Source: Paraliobacillus salinarum
GTDB taxonomy: Bacteria > Bacillota > Bacilli > Bacillales > Amphibacillaceae
DNA length: 64,000 nucleotides
Assembly (NCBI RefSeq): GCF_014083865.1
Contig: NZ_JACEFA010000001.1
Location: forward strand, 124,001 to 188,000
Reading direction: 5' to 3'
Shown here: positions 17,389 through 26,625 of the stretch, in pieces
Layout of the letters: every line of letters starts with the position of its first letter
Numbering within the stretch: position 1 is the stretch's first letter
The notes under the pieces: generated by a model
Database searches by the model: none
Told to the model about the DNA's origin: nothing
The model's input: only the letters and a program-made list of their open reading frames with translations
Program-made: the position numbers and the translations under genes

Positions 17389-18390
17389 TTGGCTGATGAA
17401 ATATTATCTCAAAATGAAATTGACGCCCTGTTATCTGCGTTGTCATCTGGTGAAATGGATGCCAACCAGCTGAAACAAGATGAAGCGACGAATAAGGTGC
17501 GTGTATACGATTTTAAACGTGCATTACGTTTTTCCAAAGATCAAATTAGGAGTATTTCACGCATACACGAGAATTTTGCACGGTTATTAACGACTTACTT
17601 TTCAGCACAACTAAGAACCTATGTACATATTTCTGTAGCATCGGTTGATCAAATTCCTTATGAGGAGTTTATCCGTTCCATTCCAACAATGACCATATTG
17701 AACATTTATAGTATGTCACCGCTAGAGGGTAGAATTATTTTTGAGTTTAATCCGAATATAGCATACGCTATGCTTGAAAGAATGTTAGGCGGAAAAGGTG
17801 GTGGAGTGAATAAGGTAGATTCGCTAACAGAAATTGAATCTACTTTAATGACTCAACTATTTGAAAATGGCTTGGATAATTTACGGGAAGCTTGGGCTTC
17901 TTTTGTAGACATAGATCCAATATTGGAAGAGTTTGAGGTTAATCCACAATTTTTACAGCTAGTATCACCAAACGAAACTGTTGTTGTTGTGTCTTTAGAT
18001 ACGACAATTGGTGAAAGTAGTGGAATGATTAATATTTGTATTCCTCATGTTGTATTAGAACCAATCATACCTAAATTGTCTGTTCATTATTGGATGCAAA
18101 CAGAAAAGAATAAAGAAAGAAAGCCTGGAGAATATGATAAATTAACGAAAAACTTAGAAGGTGCAACATTAGACATGCAAGTATTATTAGGCAAAACGAG
18201 CATTACTATGAATGATCTATTAAACTTGCAAAAAAATGATGTGATGCAATTAAGTCAATCTATCACAGACCCATTAGTGATGATGGCTGACCAAGAGCCG
18301 TTGTTTTATGTTCAACCAGGTAAGAAAAAGAATAAACTTGCGGTTCAGATTTTAGAAGAAATAAAAGGGGGTAACCCAATTGATGAATGA
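17389..18390 (+). CDS. fliM: Flagellar motor switch protein FliM
   Basis: C-ring component that binds phosphorylated CheY and transmits the switch signal to FliG. The start is TTG 17389 after CCAGGAGGTGAAG, encoding the family N-terminus MADEILSQNEIDALLSAL, the CheY-P docking segment. 333 residues. The middle CheC-like domain lacks phosphatase motifs. The GGKGGG loop (near residue 137), which contacts FliG, and a C-terminal SpoA domain that packs with FliY are present. It overlaps the fliY start by 8 nt. Confidence 0.97.
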   Translation: MADEILSQNEIDALLSALSSGEMDANQLKQDEATNKVRVYDFKRALRFSKDQIRSISRIHENFARLLTTYFSAQLRTYVHISVASVDQIPYEEFIRSIPTMTILNIYSMSPLEGRIIFEFNPNIAYAMLERMLGGKGGGVNKVDSLTEIESTLMTQLFENGLDNLREAWASFVDIDPILEEFEVNPQFLQLVSPNETVVVVSLDTTIGESSGMINICIPHVVLEPIIPKLSVHYWMQTEKNKERKPGEYDKLTKNLEGATLDMQVLLGKTSITMNDLLNLQKNDVMQLSQSITDPLVMMADQEPLFYVQPGKKKNKLAVQILEEIKGGNPIDE

Positions 18391-19537
18391 CGGAATGTTG
18401 TCACAAGACGAAATTGATGCACTACTTAATGGAACAGATGATAATCAATTGAGTGATTCAAGTGAAAATGAAGAAACAAAAATAGAAGAGGTTCTATCTG
18501 AAATTGAAACAGATGCGCTAGGTGAGATTGGCAATATTTCATTTGGAAGCTCAGCTACAACTCTATCTACGCTACTAAGTCAAAAAGTAGAAATTACAAC
18601 ACCAACAATATCTACTATAAAGCAAAGTGATTTAGTAAAGGAATTTCCTAAACCACATGTAGGAATTGAGGTTCAATACACAGATGGTTTTGAGGGCGTC
18701 AATTTGTTCGTATTACAATCAAGTGATGCGGCAATTATTGCTGACTTAATGCTTGGTGGTGATGGCCGATCAGCTAATGAAGATTTAAACGATATCCATT
18801 TAAGTGCTGTTCAAGAAGCAATGAATCAAATGATGGGTACAGCTGCTACAAGTATGTCTACTGTATTTCACAAGCGTGTAGATATATCACCTCCATCAAT
18901 TATGGTTTTTGATGTACAAGCTGAAAAAAATAACGAATATATTCCTAAAGATGATGTGTTAATTAAAGTATCTTTCCAATTAAAAATAGGTGATTTAATT
19001 GATTCGAATATCATGCAAATATTGCCTATACCGTTTGCGAAAAAGATGGTGGATGGGTTATTAAATCCTCCAACAAATGATGCGAAAGATAAGCCGGAAG
19101 CTGCTAGTCAAGCTCCAGAACCGGAAGTACGAACACAACAGACAAATGATGTGCAAGCCATGAGTGAAAATACACCATCCGCACCTAAGCATTTAGGTGA
19201 AAGCACACATGAAAATGCGACGGTTCATTCAGCATCTTTTTCTAACTTTGAGGAAGTTGATTTACCTAAAAATGAAAAAAGAAATCTAGATATGTTATTA
19301 GATATCCCTCTACAAGTAACAGTAGAATTGGGGAGAACATCTCATACAGTAAAAGATATATTAGAATTATCTTCTGGATCAATTATTGAATTGGATAAAC
19401 TTGCAGGAGAACCTGTAGATATTCATGTGAATAATAAATTGATTGCACAAGGTGAGGTTGTTGTAATTGACGAGAATTTCGGAGTGAGAGTTACAGATAT
19501 TGTTAGTCAATCAGACCGATTAAGAAAATTAAAGTAG
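18383..19537 (+). CDS. fliY: Flagellar switch protein and CheY-P phosphatase FliY
   Basis: Gram-positive switch protein that replaces FliN and also dephosphorylates CheY-P. 384 residues from ATG 18383 (an adjacent TTG at 18380 is equally possible). The N-terminus GMLSQDEIDALLNG mirrors FliM and should bind CheY-P. The CheC-like domain keeps both phosphatase motifs: ALGEIGNISFGSSATTLS and AVQEAMNQMMGTAATSMS. After a Pro/Glu-rich linker (about 230-285), the C-terminal SpoA (FliN) domain contains DIPLQVTVELGRTSHTVKDI. Followed by cheY. Confidence 0.96.
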   Translation: MNDGMLSQDEIDALLNGTDDNQLSDSSENEETKIEEVLSEIETDALGEIGNISFGSSATTLSTLLSQKVEITTPTISTIKQSDLVKEFPKPHVGIEVQYTDGFEGVNLFVLQSSDAAIIADLMLGGDGRSANEDLNDIHLSAVQEAMNQMMGTAATSMSTVFHKRVDISPPSIMVFDVQAEKNNEYIPKDDVLIKVSFQLKIGDLIDSNIMQILPIPFAKKMVDGLLNPPTNDAKDKPEAASQAPEPEVRTQQTNDVQAMSENTPSAPKHLGESTHENATVHSASFSNFEEVDLPKNEKRNLDMLLDIPLQVTVELGRTSHTVKDILELSSGSIIELDKLAGEPVDIHVNNKLIAQGEVVVIDENFGVRVTDIVSQSDRLRKLK

Positions 19538-19556
19538 AACCGATGGAGGTAATGAA

Positions 19557-19919
19557 ATGGGACAGAGAATATTGATTGTTGATGATGCAGCTTTCATGCG
19601 TATGATGATTAAAGATATATTGGTGAAGAATGGTTTTGAGGTTGTTGGTGAAGCGCAAGATGGGCAAGAAGCAGTAGAAAAGTATAAAGAACATAAACCT
19701 GATTTGGTTACTATGGATATTACAATGCCTGAAAAAGACGGAATCACAGCTTTAAAAGAAATTAAACAAATGAATCCTGATGCAATTATCATTATGTGTT
19801 CAGCGATGGGACAACAAGCAATGGTTATTGATGCTATTCAAGCAGGCGCAAAAGACTTTATTGTAAAGCCATTTCAAGCTGACCGTGTAATAGAAGCAAT
19901 CCAAAAAGCATTGAGTTGA
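19557..19919 (+). CDS. cheY: Chemotaxis response regulator CheY
   Basis: Single-domain response regulator phosphorylated by CheA; CheY-P binds FliM and FliY and biases rotation. 120 residues, ATG 19557 after GATGGAGG. The acidic pair D9-D10, phospho-acceptor D54 (VTMDITMPEKDG), the switch Ser/Thr region (MCSAMG) and the KPF lysine near 104 are all present. It sits inside the flagellar operon between fliY and fliO, the usual Bacillus arrangement. Confidence 0.98.
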   Translation: MGQRILIVDDAAFMRMMIKDILVKNGFEVVGEAQDGQEAVEKYKEHKPDLVTMDITMPEKDGITALKEIKQMNPDAIIIMCSAMGQQAMVIDAIQAGAKDFIVKPFQADRVIEAIQKALS

Positions 19920-19926
19920 GTAAGTA

Positions 19927-20619
19927 ATGAAGAAAAAATATATAACAGTTTGTTTTTTGTTACTGATAGGTCTCTTTTTAATACCTAATACGATAGTTGC
20001 TTCATCAGACAATGATAATGTTTATGAATGGTTAAATGATGATGCCAATAAACAGGATGATTCAGAAAGAAACAACACTGATAATCAAGTAAATAAAGTT
20101 GATGAATCAAAAGAAGTGATAATCGACGAAAATCGCTCAACTAATTTTTTTGAAATTATCGTTCGTATTATCTTTGCATTGTTGCTCATTGTTGCTTTAA
20201 TTTATGGGATGCTAAAGTTACTTAACAAAAAAAATAAGTTAACTCGTTCATCTAATCTATTGAATAATCTAGGTGGTATTCCGCTAGGGACAAATAAATC
20301 AGTACAGATCATTCAGATTGGTGACCGTTTATTTGTAGTAGGTGTTGGTGAAAATATTGAACTTCTAACAGAAATTAAAGAACAAGAAATGAAAGAACAG
20401 TTGCTGGAAGAAAATGATACAAATAACTCAAGCGGTGCCAGCGTTGCAAAAATACTTGGTAACACATTTAGCAATCTATCGAATAAAAAAGAAAAGAATC
20501 AAGATGAAATATCAGATTCTTTTTCTAACATGTTTAAGTCTGAATTAAATCATTTAAAACAGACAAGAACGAAAATTACGAATCGCTACAAACGTAAGGA
20601 AGAAGATAAAAATGAATGA
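19927..20619 (+). CDS. fliO: Flagellar export gate assembly protein FliO (FliZ)
   Basis: Membrane protein that helps assemble FliP into the export gate; called FliZ in Bacillus. 230 residues. A cleavable-looking signal peptide occupies 1-25 (ending NTIVASS). An acidic Asn/Asp-rich extracytoplasmic segment follows, then a transmembrane helix at about 75-97 and a cytoplasmic FliO domain with GGIPLGTNKSVQIIQIGDRL and VGVGENIELLTEI. The C-terminus is basic. It overlaps fliP by 8 nt. Confidence 0.93.
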   Translation: MKKKYITVCFLLLIGLFLIPNTIVASSDNDNVYEWLNDDANKQDDSERNNTDNQVNKVDESKEVIIDENRSTNFFEIIVRIIFALLLIVALIYGMLKLLNKKNKLTRSSNLLNNLGGIPLGTNKSVQIIQIGDRLFVVGVGENIELLTEIKEQEMKEQLLEENDTNNSSGASVAKILGNTFSNLSNKKEKNQDEISDSFSNMFKSELNHLKQTRTKITNRYKRKEEDKNE

Positions 20620-21280
20620 ATTTGTTGACTTATTTTCAAGTACTGATCCAAGTAATGTTTCAACAGCTGTTCGATTACTGCTGTTATTAACCGTATTTTC
20701 ATTAGCTCCAAGTATCATTATTTTATTAACTAGTTTTACTAGGATTATTATAGTCCTTTCTTTCGTTAGAACATCATTGGCAACTCAACAAATGCCGCCA
20801 AATCAAGTTTTAATAGGAATTGCTTTATTCTTAACCTTTTTCATAATGGCACCGACTTTTCATCAAGTGAATCAAGAGGCCATTTCACCATTATTTGCAG
20901 AAGAGATCACTCTCGATGAAGCGTACGATAGAGCAAGTGTACCCTTGAAGGAGTTTATGTCAAAACATACAAGACAAAAAGATTTAGCATTGTTTCTAAA
21001 CTATAGCGAATCCGAAAAGCCTGAACAGGTAGAAGATATTCCGTTAACAACATTGATACCAGCATTTGCAATCAGTGAGTTAAAAACAGCTTTTCAAATG
21101 GGCTTTATGATATTTATTCCATTCTTAGTAATAGATATGGCTGTAGCTAGTGTTCTAATGTCAATGGGTATGATGATGTTGCCTCCGGTTATGATCTCAT
21201 TACCTTTTAAGATATTATTGTTTATTTTAGTAGATGGTTGGTATTTGATAACTGAATCATTACTGCAAGGGTTTAGTTAG
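20612..21280 (+). CDS. fliP: Flagellar export gate protein FliP
   Basis: Core subunit of the FliPQR export pore in the MS-ring. 222 residues. Signature segments are TSFTRIIIVLSFVRTSL and QMPPNQVLIGIALFLTFFIM in the N-terminal half. The C-terminal IPFLVIDMAVASVLMSMGM and MLPPVMISLPFKILLF complete the family pattern. Four hydrophobic segments are expected. There is no obvious cleavable signal sequence, as in other Bacillus FliP. Confidence 0.97.
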   Translation: MNEFVDLFSSTDPSNVSTAVRLLLLLTVFSLAPSIIILLTSFTRIIIVLSFVRTSLATQQMPPNQVLIGIALFLTFFIMAPTFHQVNQEAISPLFAEEITLDEAYDRASVPLKEFMSKHTRQKDLALFLNYSESEKPEQVEDIPLTTLIPAFAISELKTAFQMGFMIFIPFLVIDMAVASVLMSMGMMMLPPVMISLPFKILLFILVDGWYLITESLLQGFS

Positions 21281-21300
21281 TTGTATAAAGAGGTGAACAC

Positions 21301-21570
21301 ATGAGTGCAGAATATGTCATTACATTAGCTGAGCAAGGAATTTATACTGTGTTAATCGTTACAGGTCCATTGTTGTTATTAGCACTTATTGTTGGTTTAT
21401 TGGTAAGTATATTTCAAGCTACAACACAAATACAAGAACAAACGCTAGCTTTTATTCCTAAAATCGTTGCTGTGTTAGTAGGTCTAGTAGTTTTTGGACC
21501 TTGGATGCTTGTAAGGATGGTAGAGTTTGCGAGTAATATATTTCGAAATTTAAATCAGTTTGTAGGTTAG
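21301..21570 (+). CDS. fliQ: Flagellar export gate protein FliQ
   Basis: Small two-helix membrane subunit of the FliPQR pore. 89 residues, standard length, ATG after AAGAGGTG. Hydrophobic helices lie at about 15-38 and 52-74. Between them is the conserved SIFQATTQIQEQTLAFIPKI motif. It lies between fliP and fliR with gaps of 20 and 4 nt. Confidence 0.97.
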   Translation: MSAEYVITLAEQGIYTVLIVTGPLLLLALIVGLLVSIFQATTQIQEQTLAFIPKIVAVLVGLVVFGPWMLVRMVEFASNIFRNLNQFVG

Positions 21571-21574
21571 TAGA

Positions 21575-22354
21575 ATGTTAGAATCGATTAATTTAAATTA
21601 TTTACCAGCCTTTTTACTTATACTAGTTCGATTTGTTGCTTTTTTTGCAACTGTACCAATCTTCTCATATCGAAATATACCAAATCAATTTAAGATTGGC
21701 ATTGCTTTTTTCTTAGCGTGGATTACCTTATATACAATCGAAGCTCCCGAAATTGCAATTGATCTTTCTTTTATCATGTTGATAGGAAAAGAAGCATTAA
21801 TTGGCTTATTATTAGGTCTTATCGCATATATGATTCTAGCCGCTGTGCAGATTGCAGGTGGATTTATTGATTTTCAAATGGGATTTGCGATTGCCAATGT
21901 CATTGACCCTCAAACAGGGGCACAAGGACCTTTAGTAGGACAATATTTTTATACGATAGCAATACTTTTTTTATTAACTGTTGACGGTCATCATTTACTT
22001 CTTAATGGTGCGATGTTTAGTTTTGAAATAATTCCTTTAGATCAATTAATTAATTTTAATAATGAAAATTTAGCGTTATTTATTGTTTCGACTTTCAATC
22101 AATTGTTTCTAATAGCCTTTCAATTAGCAATTCCTATCGTTGGTTGTTTGTTTTTGGTAGACGTAGCGTTAGGGATTATTGCGAGAACAGTGCCACAGTT
22201 AAATGTTTTTGTGGTTGGATTGCCGTTAAAGATTTTAGTTGCCTTATTTGTAATATCCATGTTTATCGTGATGTACATCTCAATTGTAAAAGATCTTTTC
22301 ACACTTATGTTAGAAGCGATACAAGTGCTGATTAAATTATTTGGAGGAGCTTGA
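21575..22354 (+). CDS. fliR: Flagellar export gate protein FliR
   Basis: Single-copy subunit of the export pore. 259 residues with six predicted transmembrane segments. Family landmarks are LVRFVAFFATVPIFSYRNIP near the N-terminus, GGFIDFQMGFAIANVIDPQT near 96-115, and a C-terminal PQLNVFVVGLPLKILVALFV. The ribosome site is weak and inside the end of fliQ, so it is probably translated by coupling. Followed by flhB. Confidence 0.97.
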   Translation: MLESINLNYLPAFLLILVRFVAFFATVPIFSYRNIPNQFKIGIAFFLAWITLYTIEAPEIAIDLSFIMLIGKEALIGLLLGLIAYMILAAVQIAGGFIDFQMGFAIANVIDPQTGAQGPLVGQYFYTIAILFLLTVDGHHLLLNGAMFSFEIIPLDQLINFNNENLALFIVSTFNQLFLIAFQLAIPIVGCLFLVDVALGIIARTVPQLNVFVVGLPLKILVALFVISMFIVMYISIVKDLFTLMLEAIQVLIKLFGGA

Positions 22355-22359
22355 TCAAC

Positions 22360-23439
22360 ATGCAATTAAAGCTAGACCTGCAGTTCTTTGCTGGTGAAAA
22401 AACAGAAAAAGCAACTCCAAAAAAACGTCAGGATACTAGGAAAAAAGGACAAGTTGCTAAAAGTCAAGACGTGAATACAGCCATTTTATTATTTTTAGTT
22501 TTTTTGTTATTTATCGTTATTGGCGGTATGTGGAAAGGGCAAATGACGGAGTTGTATCAAAAGTCATTTACTGAGTACATTCATTGGGAAGTGACAGAGA
22601 ATAATCTACATACGATGATGGTTGAAGTGACTGCTTATGTAGCAAAAACGCTCGCCCCGGTAATGGTGGTAGCAATTGTAGCAGGTTTAGCAGCTAATTT
22701 TATGCAAATTGGTTTTCTTTTTACTGGTGAGCCATTAAAGATGCAGCTAAATAAAATTGATCCTATTCAAGGAGCAAAACGAATTTTCTCGGCAAGGGCT
22801 TTAGTTGAATTAGTTAAATCCTTGTTGAAAATTGTTGTAATAGCTTCGATTACTTTTTCAATTCTGTGGTTAAACAAAGATGACATGATGATGTTAGCAG
22901 GAAAAAGCGTCGATGGTGCATTAGCTTTTTTTGGTAATGTTACAGTATTAATGGGTATTTTTTCTGCTATTGCATTACTCGTTCTTTCTGTAATTGATTA
23001 CGCCTATCAACGTTATGATTATGAAAAAAATATTCGAATGTCTAAAAATGACATTAAAGATGAATATAAGAATATTGAAGGGGACCCACAAATTAAAGCG
23101 AAAATAAAGGAACGCCAACGTCAAATGGCGATGAGAAGAATGATGAGTGAAGTTCCTAATGCTGATGTGGTGATTACCAACCCTACTCATTATGCTGTTG
23201 CAATTAAATATGACGAAAACAAAGCAGATGCTCCCTATGTTGTTGCTAAAGGTGTTGATTTTGTTGCACTGAAAATTAGAGAGATTGCAGAAGCAAATCA
23301 AGTAGCACAAGTTGAAAATCGACGTTTAGCAAGAGCATTGTATGCAAATGTAGAAATTGGCGATATCATCGATGAGACATTTTTTCAAGCGGTTGCGGAA
23401 GTTTTAGCGTATGTATATCAAATGGAACAAAAAGCGTGA
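22360..23439 (+). CDS. flhB: Flagellar export switch protein FlhB
   Basis: Membrane protein that changes export specificity from hook to filament after self-cleavage. The ATG at 22360 matches the Bacillus N-terminus (a nearer TTG at 22351 is possible); 359 residues. Four transmembrane helices lie between about 40 and 220. The autocleavage site NPTH is at 274-277 with the following YAVAIKYD. The N-terminus MQLKLDLQFFAGEKTEKATP is striking. Its LDLQFFA block is the same as the extension of Firmicute ribosomal protein L27 that Prp protease removes. The GEKTEKATPKKR start is otherwise typical of FlhB. Confidence 0.97.
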   Translation: MQLKLDLQFFAGEKTEKATPKKRQDTRKKGQVAKSQDVNTAILLFLVFLLFIVIGGMWKGQMTELYQKSFTEYIHWEVTENNLHTMMVEVTAYVAKTLAPVMVVAIVAGLAANFMQIGFLFTGEPLKMQLNKIDPIQGAKRIFSARALVELVKSLLKIVVIASITFSILWLNKDDMMMLAGKSVDGALAFFGNVTVLMGIFSAIALLVLSVIDYAYQRYDYEKNIRMSKNDIKDEYKNIEGDPQIKAKIKERQRQMAMRRMMSEVPNADVVITNPTHYAVAIKYDENKADAPYVVAKGVDFVALKIREIAEANQVAQVENRRLARALYANVEIGDIIDETFFQAVAEVLAYVYQMEQKA

Positions 23440-23461
23440 TAGTTAGAAGTTAGGAGAGAAA

Positions 23462-25495
23462 ATGATGAAAGTAAGAGATTTGTCCGTACTACTTGGTGTT
23501 ATTTTAATTATTGTTATGCTAGTCATTCCTTTACCAGGTTGGCTGCTGAGTGTTCTTATATTATGTAATATTTCTTTAGCATTAATTGTAATACTTGTAT
23601 CAATGAACACAAGTGAACCCTTACAATTTTCTATTTTTCCCTCTTTACTACTTCTTTTAACCTTATTTAGACTAGGTTTAAACGTTTCAACAACTCGTTC
23701 AATCCTATCAGAAGCAGATGCAGGTGGTGTTGTAGCTACTTTCGGTACATTTGTAATAGGTGGTAATCCGTTAGTTGGTTTCGTTGTATTTACTATTTTA
23801 GTTATTATTCAATTCTTAGTTATTACAAAGGGAAGTGAGCGTGTATCAGAGGTAGCTGCCCGTTTTACTTTAGATGCGATGCCTGGTAAACAAATGAGTA
23901 TTGATGCTGATTTGAATGCCGGAATGATTAACGAACAACAAGCGAAAGATAGACGTGAAAAAGTTGAAAGAGAAGCTGATTTTTATGGTGCAATGGATGG
24001 TGCAAGTAAATTTGTAAAAGGTGATGCCATTGCCGGAATTATTATCGTTCTTATTAATATTATTTTTGGTTTAATCATTGGTATGATGCAAATGGGAATG
24101 ACTTTTCAAGAAGCAATTGGTACATACATGCAGCTTACGGTTGGAGATGGTCTAGTAAGTCAAATACCAGCATTGCTAATCTCTACTGCTACTGGTATTG
24201 TCGTTACACGAGTCTCCTCGCAAGGGAATCTTGGGAGTGATGTAACAGAACAATTACTACGATACCCTAAGCTCTTATACATTGCAGCTGGAACAATATT
24301 TTTATTTGGTTTTACTCCAATAAATTTCTTTTTAACAACTAGTATTGCTTTAATCTTAGGAATTAGTGCATATTGGTTATCGCGACCACCTGCTCAGCCA
24401 GTTGTTGATCATGAAATTGAAGAAGAGCAAGCAGAAAGTGCACAAATGCAATCATCTGAAAATGTAGTTGATCTAATAAGTATGGATCCAATTGAATTTG
24501 AATTTGGCTATTCGCTTATACCATTAGTAGACACCAATCAAGGTGGGGACCTAATGGACCGGATTGTAATGATTCGTAGACAATTGGCAATTGAATTAGG
24601 TATTGTTATTCCGGTTGTTCGTATTCGTGATAATATCCAACTCAGTCCAAACACCTACCAATTAAAAGTAAAAGGTAACGAAGTCGCTCAAGGTGAGTTG
24701 ATGCTAGATCATTATCTAGCGATGATACCGGGTGAAGATGATGAAATTGATGGTATAGATACAACGGAGCCCGCGTTTGGCTTACCGGCTAAATGGATTG
24801 ATGAGGAAGATAAGGATAATGCTGAGCTGTCTGGCTATACAGTAGTTGATCCTCCTTCAGTTGTGTCTACACATATTACAGAGGTTATCAAGAAGCATGC
24901 CCATTTATTATTGGGTAGGCAAGAAACAAAACAGCTTATTGACCACTTAAAAGAGTCTAATCCTATATTGGTTGAAGAGGTAACACCTGAACCGTTATCG
25001 ATTGGAGATGTACAAAAAGTACTTTCAAAATTATTACGTGAGCAAGTTTCTATCCGTAATTTACCGGTGATATTTGAAACATTAGCAGATTTTGGGAAAA
25101 TGACAAACGATACAGAGTTATTAGGAGAGTATGCTAGACAAGCGTTAGCTCCACAAATAACAAAACAATATATGCAACAAGGTGGCATGTTAAAGGTGAT
25201 AACCATTGCAGGCGAAGTTGAACAAATGATTGCTGATCATATTCAAAACACTGAACATGGCAGTTATCTAGCACTAGATCCAAATACACAACAAAAAATT
25301 ATTCGTTCTGTAACAGAAAAGGTTGAAGCAATTTCCCTAGAAGAAGAGATACCAATCATATTATGCTCTCCAACCATTCGAATGTTTGTCAAGCAATTAT
25401 TGGATCGTTTCTTCCCACATGTTGTTGTCTTATCTTATAATGAACTTGAACCAGATCTGGACGTTCAAAGTATAGGGGTGGTGAATGTGGCATGA
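23462..25495 (+). CDS. flhA: Flagellar export apparatus protein FlhA
   Basis: Forms the nonameric export ring and proton channel of the flagellar secretion system. 677 residues; tandem ATGs (23462, 23465) follow TTAGGAGAG. The N-terminal half has about eight transmembrane segments and the FHIPEP-family signature region (FPSLLLLLTLFRLGLNVSTT and RFTLDAMPGKQMSIDADLNA). The cytoplasmic C-terminal domain (from about 330) binds chaperone-substrate complexes. The terminal TGA overlaps flhF (ATGA). Confidence 0.98.
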   Translation: MMKVRDLSVLLGVILIIVMLVIPLPGWLLSVLILCNISLALIVILVSMNTSEPLQFSIFPSLLLLLTLFRLGLNVSTTRSILSEADAGGVVATFGTFVIGGNPLVGFVVFTILVIIQFLVITKGSERVSEVAARFTLDAMPGKQMSIDADLNAGMINEQQAKDRREKVEREADFYGAMDGASKFVKGDAIAGIIIVLINIIFGLIIGMMQMGMTFQEAIGTYMQLTVGDGLVSQIPALLISTATGIVVTRVSSQGNLGSDVTEQLLRYPKLLYIAAGTIFLFGFTPINFFLTTSIALILGISAYWLSRPPAQPVVDHEIEEEQAESAQMQSSENVVDLISMDPIEFEFGYSLIPLVDTNQGGDLMDRIVMIRRQLAIELGIVIPVVRIRDNIQLSPNTYQLKVKGNEVAQGELMLDHYLAMIPGEDDEIDGIDTTEPAFGLPAKWIDEEDKDNAELSGYTVVDPPSVVSTHITEVIKKHAHLLLGRQETKQLIDHLKESNPILVEEVTPEPLSIGDVQKVLSKLLREQVSIRNLPVIFETLADFGKMTNDTELLGEYARQALAPQITKQYMQQGGMLKVITIAGEVEQMIADHIQNTEHGSYLALDPNTQQKIIRSVTEKVEAISLEEEIPIILCSPTIRMFVKQLLDRFFPHVVVLSYNELEPDLDVQSIGVVNVA

Positions 25496-26625
25496 AGATA
25501 AAAAAGTATATTGCTCCTACAATGCCAGAAGCAATGTCGAAAATTCGTAAAGAGTTAGGTAATGACGCTGTGATACTTAATTCAAAAGTAATTCAAACGG
25601 GTGGCATTTTTGGTCTGTTTAAAAAGAAAAATATAGAAGTGATAGCTGCAATTGACCCTGATATTACCAAACAGGAATATTTCGCTGAACCAAAGAAAGA
25701 GGTTAATGCCTCGCCAGCAAAGCCTGTTTTCTACAAGACTGAGCAGACAAATGAACAGAAACTTGTATTAGATGAAGTAAGGTCATTACGTAAGTGGGTG
25801 GAAGAAAATAATGCAAGTCAACAAATAGGTTCTTTCCCTCAGAATTACGAGTCGGTGTATACGAGTTTAGTTGAGCAAGATGTTGATGCATCTCTGGCAA
25901 AAGATATTGTATCCAAAGTAAGAGAACAGTTTTCAGAGGAAGAATTAACTGTTGATCAAATAAAGCAACATATTAGAACAGATATTCAAGCGGAATTAAA
26001 TAGAATTGGTTGTGGAGGTATTACGTATGACAAACAATTCATTCATTTAGTTGGTCCTACTGGAGTAGGTAAAACGACAACCATTGCTAAAATAGCGGCA
26101 AATGCCATGTTAAAAGATAAGAAAAGTGTAGCTCTTATTACAACTGATACGTATCGAATTGCTGCAATTGAACAACTAAAAACATATTCAAAAATACTTG
26201 ATGTTCCAATTGAAATTGTTTACAACTTGACAGATTATAAAACGGCAAAAGAAAAATTTAAAGATTATGACCTTGTTTTAGTTGATACAGCTGGGAGAAA
26301 CTTCAGAGATCCTAAGTATGTACAAGAACTAGGAAAGGTTGTAGATTTAGAACATGATATTGACACATATCTTGTTTTATCATTAACAACAAAGTCAAAT
26401 GATTTAGTGTCTATCTATCAGCAATTTAATCAAATTCCTTTAAAAGGGATTATCTTTACAAAATCAGATGAAACAGTAACATACGGCTCGATGTTAAACC
26501 TAAGTCTTCCAAATGAAGTTGGTATAGCTTATATGACGACTGGACAAGATGTTCCAGACGATATTCTTGAAGTAACTGCAAATAATATAACTCAATTAGT
26601 GGTCGGAGCGAACGAAAATGTCTGA
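25492..26625 (+). CDS. flhF: SRP-family GTPase FlhF
   Basis: Signal-recognition-particle type GTPase that sets the number and position of flagella. 377 residues. A basic N-terminal region (B domain) is followed by a linker, the N domain and the G domain. The P loop GPTGVGKT is at 188-195. Further motifs are TTDTYRIAAIEQLKTYS and VDTAGRN. It is coupled to flhA by a 4-nt overlap and to flhG by 8 nt. FlhG stimulates its GTPase in the family. Confidence 0.97.
   Translation: MKIKKYIAPTMPEAMSKIRKELGNDAVILNSKVIQTGGIFGLFKKKNIEVIAAIDPDITKQEYFAEPKKEVNASPAKPVFYKTEQTNEQKLVLDEVRSLRKWVEENNASQQIGSFPQNYESVYTSLVEQDVDASLAKDIVSKVREQFSEEELTVDQIKQHIRTDIQAELNRIGCGGITYDKQFIHLVGPTGVGKTTTIAKIAANAMLKDKKSVALITTDTYRIAAIEQLKTYSKILDVPIEIVYNLTDYKTAKEKFKDYDLVLVDTAGRNFRDPKYVQELGKVVDLEHDIDTYLVLSLTTKSNDLVSIYQQFNQIPLKGIIFTKSDETVTYGSMLNLSLPNEVGIAYMTTGQDVPDDILEVTANNITQLVVGANENV

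Noticed and set aside
24835-25206. 123-codon minus-strand frame inside flhA
   Set aside because: Shadow of the conserved FlhA cytoplasmic domain; no ribosome site.
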